64,000 bases of DNA from Deefgea piscis (GTDB taxonomy: Bacteria; Pseudomonadota; Gammaproteobacteria; Burkholderiales; Chitinibacteraceae): assembly GCF_019665785.1 (NCBI RefSeq), contig NZ_CP081149.1, forward strand, positions 1,116,001 through 1,180,000, read 5' to 3'. Positions 26,614 to 36,437 of the stretch are shown one piece after another (position 1 is the first letter of the stretch; every line of letters starts with the position of its first letter). Under the pieces are notes generated by a model. That model saw only the letters and a program-made list of their open reading frames with translations, was not told the origin of the DNA and ran no database searches. The position numbers were made by a program, and so were the translations under genes.

Positions 26614-27621
26614 TTAAGACTTGCGGCTAAGTAACAGCCAGAGGAAAAACGGCCCGCCAATTAAGCTGGTAACAACGCCAATCGGCAGCTCGGCAGGGAC
26701 TACGGCGATGCGCGCAATATAATCGGCCAGCACTAAAGCGATGGCGCCGAGTAAAAATGAGGCCGGCAATAAGCGCCGATGATCGGCGCCCAACAACATG
26801 CGTGCGCAATGCGGCACCACCAAACCGACAAAGCCAATCCCACCGGTGGCGGCGACTAAAGGACCAATTAATAGCGCCACTAAAACAATCAGTTTGCGGC
26901 GCAGGCCTTTAATCGCAAAACCCAGATGCAAAGCTTCACGCTCACCGAGCAGCAGCGCATTCATGGCGCGCCAGTAGCGCATAATCCAGATTGAAATCAG
27001 CAATAAAAACGGTCCAAGCAGCGCTAAACGCTGCCACGTGGCGCCCGCTAAACTACCCATATTCCAAAAAGTCAGGCTGCGCAGTTGATTGTCATCGGCC
27101 AAATAAGTAAAGAGGCCCATTAAACTGCCGCAAATGGCGTTAATTGCAATGCCCGCGAGTAATAAACCGGCCATTCCGGCATAACGTCGCCCAAGGTGAT
27201 ACGCCAAAGCGGTGGCTAAAATACTGCCTAAAAAAGCCGCAGGCGCTAAAATCGCAAAACTACCCCCTCCCAGTACAATCGCAGATACCGCACCCAGAGA
27301 CGCGCCGGACGATATACCTATCAGGCCCGGCTCGGCTAATGGATTGCGAAACAAAGCTTGCATCGTCGCGCCAGCCAGTGCCAATACGCCACCGGCTAAA
27401 GCGGCGAACAGCACGCGGGGCAGGCGGATTTCGAGTAAGACATCACGCCAAAATTGTTGCTCATCGCTCAATAACGGCGCGTTCATTAGCAATAAGTCGG
27501 GAATGGCCGACAGGGGAATTTGTACTGCGCCATGGCTGGCGGTGAACACCAGCAGGATCAGCAAGACGCCAGTGGCAAGTAAGCCAGCCAGCCAATTGGG
27601 AATCAGCAATCGACAGCACAT
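26614..27621 (-). CDS. hmuU: Heme ABC transporter permease HmuU
   Basis: BtuC/FecCD-family permease with about ten transmembrane helices (335 aa). Family marks are EIRLPRVLFAALAGGVLALAG, QALFRNPLAEPGLIGISSGA, the GGIGFVGLVVPHCARML loop that contacts the ATPase, and ELPIGVVTSLIGGPFFLWLL. It is two bases after hmuT and eight before hmuV. The neighbours, not the sequence itself, identify heme as the cargo. Confidence 0.92.
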   Translation of the reverse strand: MCCRLLIPNWLAGLLATGVLLILLVFTASHGAVQIPLSAIPDLLLMNAPLLSDEQQFWRDVLLEIRLPRVLFAALAGGVLALAGATMQALFRNPLAEPGLIGISSGASLGAVSAIVLGGGSFAILAPAAFLGSILATALAYHLGRRYAGMAGLLLAGIAINAICGSLMGLFTYLADDNQLRSLTFWNMGSLAGATWQRLALLGPFLLLISIWIMRYWRAMNALLLGEREALHLGFAIKGLRRKLIVLVALLIGPLVAATGGIGFVGLVVPHCARMLLGADHRRLLPASFLLGAIALVLADYIARIAVVPAELPIGVVTSLIGGPFFLWLLLSRKS

Positions 27622-27623
27622 GA

Positions 27624-28454
27624 TTATTTGGCCGCGCTCATCAGTTGACGCAAGGCTTCCGGTAGGCGCGGACCAAAGCCAAGCAGTAATAAATCATCCA
27701 TCACAATCACCCGCTTATTTTTGGCCGCTGGCGATTGCGCCAAACCGGGCCGCGCCAAAAGTGCCGCCATCCCGCCCATGCTGCTTAAGGTGCTGGTGGT
27801 GGTGATAATCACGTCAGGGCGCAAGGCCGCCATGCCTTCGCGCGATAGCGGTTTATATCCTTGTTGCTGCGCCAACACATTGCGTAAACCAGCCAATTGC
27901 ATCATCGCATCGGCACTGGTGTTTTTGCCGGCGCCTTCTGGTTCGCCACTGCGGCTCATCAGCATTAATGCGGCGCTGGTGCTGGTAGCAGGCTGCAATG
28001 CTTTGACGTCTTGACTGATTTGTTTGACCATTTGCTCGCCTTGTTGCGGCAGATTAAGCGCCGCAGCGACCCCGCGAATGCGTTGTGATAAGGCCGACAG
28101 ATTGGCTTGGCCGGGCAAAATAATGACTTTGATGCCCATTTTTCTTAGCTGCGCTAAGGCTTGTGGTGGACCGGCTTGATCGGTTGCCAACACGATATCG
28201 GCCTTGCTGGCTAATACGCCTTCGAGCGAAAACTGCCGGTAATAACCGACTTTAGGCAGCTGATTGGCCGCCGCTGGATACACACTGGATTGATCGACGG
28301 CGACCAAATGCTGCTCGGCGTTGAGCGCGTAAATAATTTCAGTCAGCGGGCCGCCAAGGCTGACCACGCGCGGCGCACTTGCCAGCGCGAGCGTGCTGAA
28401 AACAGTAATAAAAAACAGCAGTAAAATCGTCGTCAAAGAGTAATAAATACGCAT
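27624..28454 (-). CDS. hmuT: Periplasmic heme-binding protein HmuT
   Basis: Class III substrate-binding protein delivering heme to HmuUV. The 276-aa precursor has a cleavable signal peptide (a hydrophobic stretch to about residue 26, ending LALASA). Then come APRVVSLGGPLTEIIYALNAE and PKVGYYRQFSLEGVLASKAD, whose tyrosines fit the heme ligand seen in HmuT/ShuT. GMAALRPDVIITTT and FGPRLPEALRQL close the fold. Confidence 0.9.
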   Translation of the reverse strand: MRIYYSLTTILLLFFITVFSTLALASAPRVVSLGGPLTEIIYALNAEQHLVAVDQSSVYPAAANQLPKVGYYRQFSLEGVLASKADIVLATDQAGPPQALAQLRKMGIKVIILPGQANLSALSQRIRGVAAALNLPQQGEQMVKQISQDVKALQPATSTSAALMLMSRSGEPEGAGKNTSADAMMQLAGLRNVLAQQQGYKPLSREGMAALRPDVIITTTSTLSSMGGMAALLARPGLAQSPAAKNKRVIVMDDLLLLGFGPRLPEALRQLMSAAK

Positions 28455-28532
28455 GATGTATCCAGCAGTAAAACAAGGTATGGGCTTAGCCCGCCTTGGC
28501 GTGATGATGCAAACGCTGGCGGGCTGACCGGT

Positions 28533-29579
28533 TTATTGCGCCAACGGCGTGCTGCATAAGTTTTCTAGCAAAGTGCGCCAAGCCGCCAGCTCAGGCACGC
28601 CGGGTTTGCGCACGCCAAAGAACTGCACGATTAATTCTTCGCTCTGGCTATACACTTCAAGCGATGTAACCCAGCCATCGACAGTGGGTTTATTGACGAC
28701 CCAGCACGAAGCAATGGCGTCGGTATTGAGATGCAGATTAAATTTTTCATCCAAAATATTGAACCAAGGCCCAGTGCGTAGTAGTTTTTTGACTGGCCCA
28801 GAATGAATCTGCACCATGCCGCGATTGCCCACAAAACACATAATCGCCAAGCCAGAATCAGCCGCTTGCTGCAGCATGGTTTCCACCGCATTAATCGCCA
28901 CCGATTGCGCCAAATCCGCGCCCGCAGCGCGCAAAGCGCCTAGACGGCTGACTTGGTTTTTACGCAGCATCGGAAAAAATCCATGCGTATCGGTCAGCGC
29001 CAACCACGCAGCACGCAGCGCCGCAGGATCGGCGGTATCTCTTGGCATTTCGTCAGCAGGATAGGGCGCAATATTGGGCCAAGCTGGCTCGGCATCGGTG
29101 AATTTTGCGACCAAAGCTTGGTAAGCTGCGATATTGCTGTTGGCGGTCATAAAGATTTTATGCACGGCGACCCCGGCGCCATCAAAAAATTGCAGGCTGA
29201 GGCGCTCGCCTTCTTGCACCGCAAAATGGCTTTGCCAAGCATTAAAAAACATCCGCAAATCTAAATCCGCGCCCAGCACCATGCCGATGGCTTTTTCGGC
29301 TTCGATTTGTTCGTATTCGCCATGACGTTCATGCACGCACCATTCATTGCGGCTGAGCACCATCACTTCACCCAAGCTCGCTAGCTCACGAAAGATCGCT
29401 TGGGCAGAGCCTTTGAGTGGCGTCGCTGTCACGCCGCATTCAGCGGCGATGAGTTCTGCCTCACTGACCTGAAGGCGCAGCGCCCGATCGCGGATGCGTA
29501 GTTTGGGCTCGGCTTGGCGTAAAGCTTGATCGGCGGTTTGCAATGTGGCGGTGCGTTCGGAATAAGTCATCGCGTTCAT
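28533..29579 (-). CDS. hmuS: Cytosolic heme-handling protein HmuS/HemS/ChuS
   Basis: Heme-binding (and, in some relatives, heme-degrading) protein of the HemS/ChuS family with two structural repeats. The chosen start at 29579 (MNAMTYSERTA) has AAGGA six bases upstream and gives 348 aa, the normal length. Visible repeats include LGEVMVLSRNEWCVHERHGEY and FNAWQSHFAVQEG in the first half, and AIMCFVGNRGMVQIHSGPV and FNILDEKFNLHLNTDAI in the second. It lies between the receptor gene and hmuT. Confidence 0.92.
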   Translation of the reverse strand: MNAMTYSERTATLQTADQALRQAEPKLRIRDRALRLQVSEAELIAAECGVTATPLKGSAQAIFRELASLGEVMVLSRNEWCVHERHGEYEQIEAEKAIGMVLGADLDLRMFFNAWQSHFAVQEGERLSLQFFDGAGVAVHKIFMTANSNIAAYQALVAKFTDAEPAWPNIAPYPADEMPRDTADPAALRAAWLALTDTHGFFPMLRKNQVSRLGALRAAGADLAQSVAINAVETMLQQAADSGLAIMCFVGNRGMVQIHSGPVKKLLRTGPWFNILDEKFNLHLNTDAIASCWVVNKPTVDGWVTSLEVYSQSEELIVQFFGVRKPGVPELAAWRTLLENLCSTPLAQ

Positions 29580-29686
29580 GGGGTGTCCTTGTGATTTTAC
29601 GGCTGTGAAATGGTGAGGGTCGGCGGCAAGCTTGCCGCCTAGCCTTGGCGCTCGGTGGCTTTTGAGCGAGCGAGGCATATTGTGGT

Positions 29687-31837
29687 TTAGAATTTCCAAT
29701 CGGCGCTCAGGCGTAGATTGCGACCGGGCTGAGTGAGCCTATCCATATTGGCGCTTGAGCTAGCGAGGCCACGCACATCGCTATCAATCCAATATTTGCG
29801 ATCGCCTAAGTTAAAGATTCCGCCGGTGATTTTGAGATCTTTGCGCGGCGTCCACCACGCGATTAAATCGACTAAGCCATAACCGGGCGCTTTAAAATCA
29901 TTTTCGCCTGCCACTTTGTCTTGCCCTTTTACTGCGGTGAATAACAGCTGGCCGCCCCATTGCGCTTGTTGATAGCCCAAGCCGGTAACGGCTTTCAGCG
30001 GGGCGACACTGCCAAGCGGTCTATCATTGGTTTGATTTAAACCTACTGCCCAAGCGGCATTGGCCCAGCTATGCCAACCTTGGCCGATTTGCCAGTTCAT
30101 TCTGACTTCCGCGCCATAAATCCGCGCTTGGCTGATGTTTTGGTTTTGATAGGTGGTGTCGGTGCCCGGCACACATTGCGTGCTGCCAGGGCAAGTGAAA
30201 CTCACTTGCTCAATAAAATTGTCATACTGATTATTAAACGCAGCGATGCTGCCGCCGAGTGCTGAATTGCCAAAGCGGCCACCGAGCTCAATGCCATGGC
30301 TGGTTTCAGGTTTGAGATTCGGATTGGCAATGGCGGCATAGCCCATTGGCGAGATATAACTACCGTTCAGCTCCATTGCATTGGGCGCGCGAAACCCCGC
30401 GCTGTATTGGGCAAATAAAGTGCTCATGTCACTGACTTGCCACGCCGCAGCTAGCTTGGGGGACAGCGCTGAATCATTCAGCGCTACCGCTTGCCCACCA
30501 CCATTGCTAAATTGCGTATCAACATCGGGCTTGAGTTGGTAGTGATCAAAACGCAAACCCGGCGTGAGGGTGAATTGGCCGCCAGCAAAGCTCAGCTCGT
30601 TTTGCGCATAAATGCCCCATTGCGTGGTTTTGGTTTTGGGTACATCGCGCACATTGAGCGTGCTCGAACTTGGCGTGCCGTCGCGTAATTCAGTTAAATC
30701 AGTTTGAAACCATTCCGCGCCCAGTGTCCAATGTTGCCCAATATCCCCGGCGATGCGCTTTTCAATCAGGCCATTGATGCCGATGGTGTCTTGATCATAC
30801 GTTGAAGTTCGGCTCCAATTGGGCGTGAGCGCTTTGCCTTGTTGGCGAACCTGAAATGATTTTTGCGTGGTGGCCATATCTTGGCGGTAAACCATCGCTT
30901 GCGCGCCATCGATCCAGCCATTCTGATCGGGTGCGGTGTATTGATAATCCAGTGAAATACGGCGGCGCGTTTGTTCGTCCTCAGCACGGCTTGATTTCAC
31001 CGAGCTCATCATTGGCGCGCCAATATCGGTATACATCGTGGTGTCGACGCTTTTTTGATTCATCTCGGCGGTCAAGCCTAGCTGGTGGCCGCCATCGAGA
31101 AAATGCTGCAATTTGACTAAGGCGCTGCGTTGCTCGGTGTCTTGTGGATTGGCGGTGGTGCGGCCATATTTTTGCGTATCAACTGTACCCATGGTTTCGA
31201 ATTCATGACCACGGCGGCCCGCCACTTGCACTAAACCCAAGGTGTTTTCACCAGCAGAAAATGCGACTGCCGCTTGTGCGCCAAAGCTTTTGTCGGCGCT
31301 GGCATAATCGGCTTTGACTTGGCCGCCCACATCGCCTTGGCCTTGTAATAAATCGGCTGGATTGGTGGTGCGCATACCGACCACGCCGCCGAGTGCATCC
31401 GAGCCATACAAGGTGGACGCTGGGCCGCGTAAGACTTCAATCGCCGCCAGTTGCGAAAAATCGACTTGGTCGCGGCCGCTATTAAGGTAAGAGCCAAAAG
31501 AGAACGCGTCCGGTAAGCGAATGCCATCGACCATCATCAAGACGCGGTTACTATCCAAACCTCGGATGCTTACGCTGGATAAACCATAACGGCCATTTTG
31601 ACGAATATTCACGCCGGGTTCGGCGCGCGAGAAATCACGAAAATCGTCAATCATATCGTCATCGAGCACGGTTCTGGTGGTGGTGGTAATCGATGGTGGC
31701 AGCTCGCTGAGCTCTTTTTCGGTACGGGTGCCAATCACCACGATCGGGTCAAGCGCCGGAAATACCGGCTCTGCGGCGGCAAACGCGTGTTGCATCGCGG
31801 CAGAAATAAGCGTCAAAGTCAAAACCGTGGCTTTCAT
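29687..31837 (-). CDS. TonB-dependent heme receptor (HmuR/HutA type)
   Basis: Outer-membrane beta-barrel importing heme with energy from TonB. The 716-aa protein has a signal peptide (MKATVLTLTLISAAMQHAFA) and a TonB box-like LDPIVVIGTRTE. A plug domain follows with VNIRQNGRYGLSSVSIRGLD and VEVLRGP-type IEVLRGPASTLYGSDALGG. The last barrel strand ends in F (LRLSADWKF). FRAPNAMELN and NPNLKPE are the motifs around the conserved histidine region of heme receptors. The start at 31837 has AAAGGAC upstream. Two Fur-like boxes lie in the divergent region with chaN. Confidence 0.92.
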   Translation of the reverse strand: MKATVLTLTLISAAMQHAFAAAEPVFPALDPIVVIGTRTEKELSELPPSITTTTRTVLDDDMIDDFRDFSRAEPGVNIRQNGRYGLSSVSIRGLDSNRVLMMVDGIRLPDAFSFGSYLNSGRDQVDFSQLAAIEVLRGPASTLYGSDALGGVVGMRTTNPADLLQGQGDVGGQVKADYASADKSFGAQAAVAFSAGENTLGLVQVAGRRGHEFETMGTVDTQKYGRTTANPQDTEQRSALVKLQHFLDGGHQLGLTAEMNQKSVDTTMYTDIGAPMMSSVKSSRAEDEQTRRRISLDYQYTAPDQNGWIDGAQAMVYRQDMATTQKSFQVRQQGKALTPNWSRTSTYDQDTIGINGLIEKRIAGDIGQHWTLGAEWFQTDLTELRDGTPSSSTLNVRDVPKTKTTQWGIYAQNELSFAGGQFTLTPGLRFDHYQLKPDVDTQFSNGGGQAVALNDSALSPKLAAAWQVSDMSTLFAQYSAGFRAPNAMELNGSYISPMGYAAIANPNLKPETSHGIELGGRFGNSALGGSIAAFNNQYDNFIEQVSFTCPGSTQCVPGTDTTYQNQNISQARIYGAEVRMNWQIGQGWHSWANAAWAVGLNQTNDRPLGSVAPLKAVTGLGYQQAQWGGQLLFTAVKGQDKVAGENDFKAPGYGLVDLIAWWTPRKDLKITGGIFNLGDRKYWIDSDVRGLASSSANMDRLTQPGRNLRLSADWKF

Positions 31838-31912
31838 TTTTTGTCCTTTAGCGGCCCGCCGTGCTGCGCGAATCAAGCGTGTGCAAATCAGCAGAGACCA
31901 AACCAAACGTAA

Positions 31913-31931
31913 ATAAGAATCGTTATCAATT
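31913..31931. promoter_or_regulatory. Fur-like box A (receptor side)
   Basis: ATAAGAATCGTTATCAATT is a recognisable but imperfect match to the Fur inverted repeat. It lies about 75 bases upstream of the heme-receptor start. Confidence 0.6.
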
Positions 31932-31945
31932 TGTGTGGTGCATGT

Positions 31946-31964
31946 TAATGATATTTATTCTCAT
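31946..31964. promoter_or_regulatory. Fur-like box B (chaN side)
   Basis: TAATGATATTTATTCTCAT matches the Fur repeat better than box A. It lies about 60 bases upstream of chaN, and the 33-base offset from box A suggests cooperative control of both divergent genes. Confidence 0.7.
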
Positions 31965-32025
31965 TTGCAAGTTGTAATCTTTACCCCTAGAATTGACGCC
32001 TCTCACCAATGGCCGCAACTCACGA

Positions 32026-32814
32026 ATGAAACGAATCTATCCCTTGTTATTACTGAGCTTACTGGCTGCCTGTCAGTCGCCTACGACTTTGACCTCAGCA
32101 GCGCCGACGGCTCAGCCGGTAGTGCTGTTGGGCGAAGTGCATGACAATGCGCTGGGCCATCAGCAGCGCTATGCATGGCTCAAAGCCAAGATTAAAGCTG
32201 GCTGGCGGCCAGCGATTGCGATGGAGCAATTTGACGTTGAGCGACAAGCCGACATAGATCAAGCGCGCGCCAAGCGCCCAAAAGACGTCGATTTTCTAAT
32301 TAAAAAAGCCGGTGGTGCGCGCTGGGATTGGCCTTTATACCGGCCGGTGATTCAGCTGGCACTGCAATATGATTTGCCCTTGCTGGCGGCCAATTTATCG
32401 CGCCAAGACGCCGCCGCTTTAATGAAAAATCCGCAAGCGAGTTTAGCCAGTTTGGCGGCAATGGATTTAAACGCAGATATTGCACCCGCTGTTTTAGCTG
32501 GGCAGCGCCAAGCGGTGCAAGCGGGGCATTGCGGGCAATTACCGCAGGCGATGGAAGAACCCATGGCACGCGCGCAAATTGCGCGAGATCGCTTAATGGC
32601 GCAGGTTATGGCGCCGTATTTGTCGCAAGGCGTTGTATTGATTGCGGGTAACGGACATACCCGCCGCGATATCGGCGTAGGCCAATGGCTGCCGCAAGCG
32701 TATTCGGTCGGCTTTGTTGAATCAGAACAAGAAAATTATTTTGATGAAGTGCACGTAATTCGTCCTGCCCAGCGCTCAGATCCTTGCGCGACATTGCAGT
32801 TAAAAAAATCGTAA
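32026..32814 (+). CDS. ChaN-family iron-regulated lipoprotein
   Basis: Heme-binding lipoprotein of the ChaN family (DUF399-like). The 262-aa precursor starts MKRIYPLLLLSLLAAC, which places the lipidated cysteine at residue 16. Family marks are VLLGEVHDNALGHQQRY near the start of the mature part, AIAMEQFDVERQ, and the C-terminal LIAGNGHTRRDIGV. In Campylobacter, ChaN binds stacked hemes and is iron-repressed; the divergent receptor gene and Fur boxes fit that. The ATG at 32026 is preferred over an upstream TTG at 31993 because it begins the lipoprotein signal. Confidence 0.88.
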   Translation: MKRIYPLLLLSLLAACQSPTTLTSAAPTAQPVVLLGEVHDNALGHQQRYAWLKAKIKAGWRPAIAMEQFDVERQADIDQARAKRPKDVDFLIKKAGGARWDWPLYRPVIQLALQYDLPLLAANLSRQDAAALMKNPQASLASLAAMDLNADIAPAVLAGQRQAVQAGHCGQLPQAMEEPMARAQIARDRLMAQVMAPYLSQGVVLIAGNGHTRRDIGVGQWLPQAYSVGFVESEQENYFDEVHVIRPAQRSDPCATLQLKKS

Positions 32815-32912
32815 ATTACCCGATTGAGCTTTTGATGTAATCTGGGCGCGAGAGATTCGCGCCCATTTTTTATCGCTGCTCGATGCGTGTTTTGTTTTGT
32901 GCCGATCGAGAA

Positions 32913-33236
32913 TTAAATCAAGCCTTCATCATTGTCGACTAAAATATTCAGCGAATTTTTTAAGGTGTTACGCACCTTTTTGCGCGACAATAATTTTGAT
33001 TGTGCCGGTAATGGTAAATCAGTGAGCCGAAGGACGTTTTTATCAATTAATACATCGACCAAGTCTTCAATCACGCGAATTAAATCGGTATCGAGCGAAT
33101 AAAAAACCTCGTCTGATTTCACTAAAAAATTGACCACATCGGGGTGATTGCTATCGAGCCTTTCTTGGTTTTCAGCCGAAGCTTCAACCGAAAGGGTAAT
33201 GATTTCGCCTTGGGCATTTCGACGGGCATAAAACAT
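32913..33236 (-). CDS. Conserved small cytosolic protein, unknown
   Basis: A 107-aa acidic protein starting MFYARRNAQGEIITLSVEAS. The middle carries DSNHPDVVNFLVKSDEVFYSLDTDLIRVIEDLVDVLIDKNVL, and the C-terminus KKVRNTLKNSLNILVDNDE. This N-terminal pattern (MFYxRR..GEI) recurs in small gammaproteobacterial and betaproteobacterial proteins of unknown role, from memory. The start at 33236 is chosen because upstream sequence has no family-like character. It lies divergent from msrB with 79 bases between, so they may share a control region. Confidence 0.65.
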   Translation of the reverse strand: MFYARRNAQGEIITLSVEASAENQERLDSNHPDVVNFLVKSDEVFYSLDTDLIRVIEDLVDVLIDKNVLRLTDLPLPAQSKLLSRKKVRNTLKNSLNILVDNDEGLI

Positions 33237-33315
33237 AATGGTAGGCTCATAAGTAACATTTAAGTTTGATGTTAGCAGTTTCACCGTAGGCTGTAGATAA
33301 TCTAAGGAGCAATCA

Positions 33316-33708
33316 ATGGAAAAAGTCAGCAAAACTGATGAAGAATGGCAGGCTCAGCTCAGCCCCGCCGCGTATTACGTTACGCGGCAAAGTGGCACCG
33401 AGCGCCCATTTAGCGGTCAATACGAAAAAAATCGTGTCGCAGGGCAATACCATTGCATCTGCTGTGGCGCGCTGTTATTTGATTCAGCCAGCCAATTTGA
33501 CGCTGGTTGTGGTTGGCCGAGTTTTTCGCTGGCGGCCGACGAATCGGGCGTCACGCGCATTGTCGATCGCAGCCACGGCATGGAGCGTGTTGAGGTGCGC
33601 TGTACACAATGCGATGCGCACTTAGGCCACGTTTTCCCCGACGGCCCGGCCCCTACCGGCGAGCGGTATTGTATCAATTCGGTGGCGCTGGATTTTGAGC
33701 CGAAGTAG
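33316..33708 (+). CDS. msrB: Peptide methionine-(R)-S-oxide reductase MsrB
   Basis: Repairs R-methionine sulfoxide in proteins. The 130-aa protein is full length. The catalytic cysteine is C119 in [12 protein letters not shown]65 in AGCGWPSF is the position used for recycling in many MsrBs. The zinc site is formed by C47/C50 and C96/C99. It is cytosolic, with no signal peptide. AAGGAG lies just upstream of the ATG. Confidence 0.96.
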   Translation: MEKVSKTDEEWQAQLSPAAYYVTRQSGTERPFSGQYEKNRVAGQYHCICCGALLFDSASQFDAGCGWPSFSLAADESGVTRIVDRSHGMERVEVRCTQCDAHLGHVFPDGPAPTGERYCINSVALDFEPK

Positions 33709-33775
33709 GGCTTATGTATTTGATTGTGGCCTTTTAAATTTATAGCCTACATGGCAATACCTAAATGTAGTCATC

Positions 33776-33806
33776 AAAAAAGCCGCACCAATAGTGCGGC
33801 TTTTGC
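33776..33806. terminator. Bidirectional terminator msrB/aroA
   Basis: AGCCGCAC (33781-33788) pairs with GTGCGGCT (33794-33801). A6 on the left gives a good U-run for aroA on the minus strand; TTTGCATTTTT on the right serves msrB less perfectly. Confidence 0.8.
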
Positions 33807-33823
33807 ATTTTTACTTTCAGTGT

Positions 33824-35116
33824 TTAATCCGCGATCCGTGCCAATTCTTCAAAATACGTTGGGAAGGTTTTAGCGGTGCATTTTGGGTCGTTAATCCGGA
33901 CCGGTACGCCTTTGATCGCAACGAGTGAGAAGCACATCGCCATGCGGTGATCGTCGTAGGTGTCGATTTCGGCGTTGGCGGTAAGCGCTTCAGGTGGCGT
34001 GACTGAAATCCAATCTTGGCCTTCAACCACGGTGGCGCCGACTTTGCGCAGCTCGGTCGCCATGGCTGAAAGGCGATCGGTTTCTTTGACGCGCCAGCTT
34101 TCGATATTGCGGATGGTCGTTGTGCCTTTGGCGTAGAGCGCGGCAATGGCGATGGTCATCGCGGCGTCGGGGATGTGGTTGAGATCAACGTCAATCGCGG
34201 TGAGCTGGCCGCTCGCAGGTGGTGCCGCTTCAATCCAGTTGGGGCCCCAAGTAATCAGCGCGCCCATTTCGGCCAATGTATCGGCAAAACGTTTGTCGCC
34301 TTGAATGCTGTCAGATCCCACACCTTCAACGCGTACCACGCCGCCACCGATGGCACCGGCAGCGAGGAAATAAGACGCGCTGGACGCATCGCCTTCAACG
34401 TGGATTTCGCCGGGGCTGGTATAGCTTTGGCCGCCGGGGATGAAAAACTCGTTCCAGCTTTTACGCTCGACTTTCAGACCAAATTTGGCCATTAAATTCA
34501 GCGTGATTTCGATATACGGTTTAGAGATTAATTCGCCGATCACATCAATCGTCATATCGCGCTGGGTGAGGGGTATCGCCATCAACAGCCCAGTCAGAAA
34601 CTGGCTGGAGACATTACCCTTGACTGCAATGCGATCGCTCGTCACGCTGCCTGGGCGAATTTGTAGCGGCGGGAAGCCTGCATTGCCCAAGTATTCAATA
34701 TTGCAGCCCGCTTGCTGTAAGCCCGTTACCAAGTCGCCAATTGGGCGCTCGTGCATGCGCGGCACGCCAGACAGACGGTAATCGCCACCAGCAAAGGCCA
34801 GCGCCGCAGTCAATGGGCGGAACGCTGTTCCGGCGTTGCCGAGGAATAAATCTGCTTGTTTAACGGGGAATTCACCGCCACAGCCATGCACGATAAAATC
34901 ACGGCTGTTGCCGATTTGCTCGATTTTGATGCCAAGCGCAGCAAGGGCTTCGAGCATGCGTTCGGTGTCATCCGAAGCCAGCAAACCCAATACACGGGTG
35001 CTGCCTTGGCACAGTGCCGCCAGTAACAAGGTGCGATTTGAAATGCTTTTTGAGCCGGGCAGGGCAACGCTGCCATTCACGCCCGCAATCGGGGCAAGAT
35101 CCAGAAATTCCATCAT
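33824..35116 (-). CDS. aroA: 3-phosphoshikimate 1-carboxyvinyltransferase (EPSP synthase)
   Basis: Sixth step of the shikimate pathway, joining PEP to shikimate-3-phosphate. At 430 aa it is full length. Visible: the N-terminal [16 protein letters not shown] with substrate-binding Lys/Ser/Arg, [17 protein letters not shown] with the glycine-rich PEP loop, and [13 protein letters not shown]. Also seen are [32 protein letters not shown], and the C-terminal [16 protein letters not shown]. This is the class I (E. coli-like) form. Two adjacent ATG codons (35116, 35113) are possible. It follows waaF on the same strand after 232 bases. Confidence 0.97.
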   Translation of the reverse strand: MMEFLDLAPIAGVNGSVALPGSKSISNRTLLLAALCQGSTRVLGLLASDDTERMLEALAALGIKIEQIGNSRDFIVHGCGGEFPVKQADLFLGNAGTAFRPLTAALAFAGGDYRLSGVPRMHERPIGDLVTGLQQAGCNIEYLGNAGFPPLQIRPGSVTSDRIAVKGNVSSQFLTGLLMAIPLTQRDMTIDVIGELISKPYIEITLNLMAKFGLKVERKSWNEFFIPGGQSYTSPGEIHVEGDASSASYFLAAGAIGGGVVRVEGVGSDSIQGDKRFADTLAEMGALITWGPNWIEAAPPASGQLTAIDVDLNHIPDAAMTIAIAALYAKGTTTIRNIESWRVKETDRLSAMATELRKVGATVVEGQDWISVTPPEALTANAEIDTYDDHRMAMCFSLVAIKGVPVRINDPKCTAKTFPTYFEELARIAD

Positions 35117-35348
35117 GGTTTCCTAAAAATAACACGGTGTTAAATGGGCAGCGCAGTGATCGATCGCCCTGCGAGCTCAATCAATGCAGATGAGCTGCCG
35201 CTGAATCATCGATTGAGACTGGCTCGGTGCGCCGCTATTGCGCGTCAACAGCGGCGTTGGCTGTGCAGCTGTGCTGCAAACTAAGCAATTGGCCAAAAGT
35301 TTTTGCGCAAGGTGAAGCAACCATGCAAGGGCACTTTTGCCGACTGAC

Positions 35349-36356
35349 TTATGCTTTTAATTTATTGAGCGCGGTATACACCAGATCAGCTTCAAGTTGA
35401 TTGAGGCAGTTCATATGCCCCAACGGGCAAACGCGGGCAAAGCAGGGGCTGCATTCTAAATCGAGGGTAACAATCTTGGCCTTAATCGCCAGCGGTGGGG
35501 TAAAGCTCGGTGAGCTCGAACCAAATACCGCCACTAATGGGCGCTGTAATGCCGCGGCCACATGCATTAAACCCGAGTCATTACACACCACACTGCTGGC
35601 GAGCGACATTAAATCAATCGCTTCGGCCAGACTGGTTTTGCCGGCTAAATCGAGCACTTGCGGCGCCAGCTGGCGAATTTCGTTGCAAATTTCTTGGTCT
35701 TTATTTGATCCCAATAGCCAAACTTGCTGACCCTCGGCGATCAATCGATTGGCAAGCGCTGCGGCGTGTACCGCAGGCCAGCGTTTGGCTGGGCCGTATT
35801 CTGCGCCGGGGCAAATCGCAACAATGGGCGTGTCAATGCTCAAACCGAGTTTACGCACCGTGGCATCGCGCGCATCGGCGTTGATGGTAAGCACCGGAAA
35901 CGGCATCGCTTCAGTGAGCGGCACGCCCGCATCGGCACCGAGGGCGTAAAAGCGCTGCGCCATTTGCGGTAGCAAAATCGGGTCTAGCTCGCGAGCATCA
36001 TTAAGTAAGCCATAGCGCATTTCACCCAACCAACCGGTGCGCTTAGCAATGCCAGCCAAAAACGGCACCAAGGCTGATTTGAGAGAATTGGGTAGCACAA
36101 TCGCTTGATGGTAGCCGCGCGCTTTGATTTGTCGGGCTAAGGCCCAGCGCTCACGTAATTTGAGTTCGCCATGGGTAAATGGCGCGTCGATCAAATCGTT
36201 AATTTCGGCCATCCGCGCATGCAGTGGTCGCGTCCATGCGGGCGCGAGCACGTCGATTAGCGCATCAGGGTGGCGCGCTTTGATTCGTGCATACAGGGGC
36301 TGCGCCATAATGGCATCGCCCACCCAAGCGGGAGCGACGATGAGAATTCGTTTCAA
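35349..36356 (-). CDS. waaF: ADP-heptose:LPS heptosyltransferase II
   Basis: Adds the second heptose to the lipopolysaccharide inner core. The 335-aa GT-9 protein shows ILIVAPAWVGDAIMAQPLY at its start, the acceptor-side VLPNSLKSALVPFLAGI, AICPGAEYGPAKRWP and the C-terminal ADP-heptose-binding CNDSGLMHVAAALQRPLVAVFGSSSP. LDLECSPCFARVCPLGHMNCL is typical of WaaF and rules out WaaC. It lies downstream of ilvE and the CHCC zinc-finger gene on the same strand, a familiar betaproteobacterial order. Confidence 0.95.
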   Translation of the reverse strand: MKRILIVAPAWVGDAIMAQPLYARIKARHPDALIDVLAPAWTRPLHARMAEINDLIDAPFTHGELKLRERWALARQIKARGYHQAIVLPNSLKSALVPFLAGIAKRTGWLGEMRYGLLNDARELDPILLPQMAQRFYALGADAGVPLTEAMPFPVLTINADARDATVRKLGLSIDTPIVAICPGAEYGPAKRWPAVHAAALANRLIAEGQQVWLLGSNKDQEICNEIRQLAPQVLDLAGKTSLAEAIDLMSLASSVVCNDSGLMHVAAALQRPLVAVFGSSSPSFTPPLAIKAKIVTLDLECSPCFARVCPLGHMNCLNQLEADLVYTALNKLKA

Positions 36357-36437
36357 TTTAATTTTCCTAAATACTGCGCGGTGTTAACGCGTGTCGCCGC
36401 AGCGTGGTAAAGCCCTATTTTACGACTTATCAACGAC

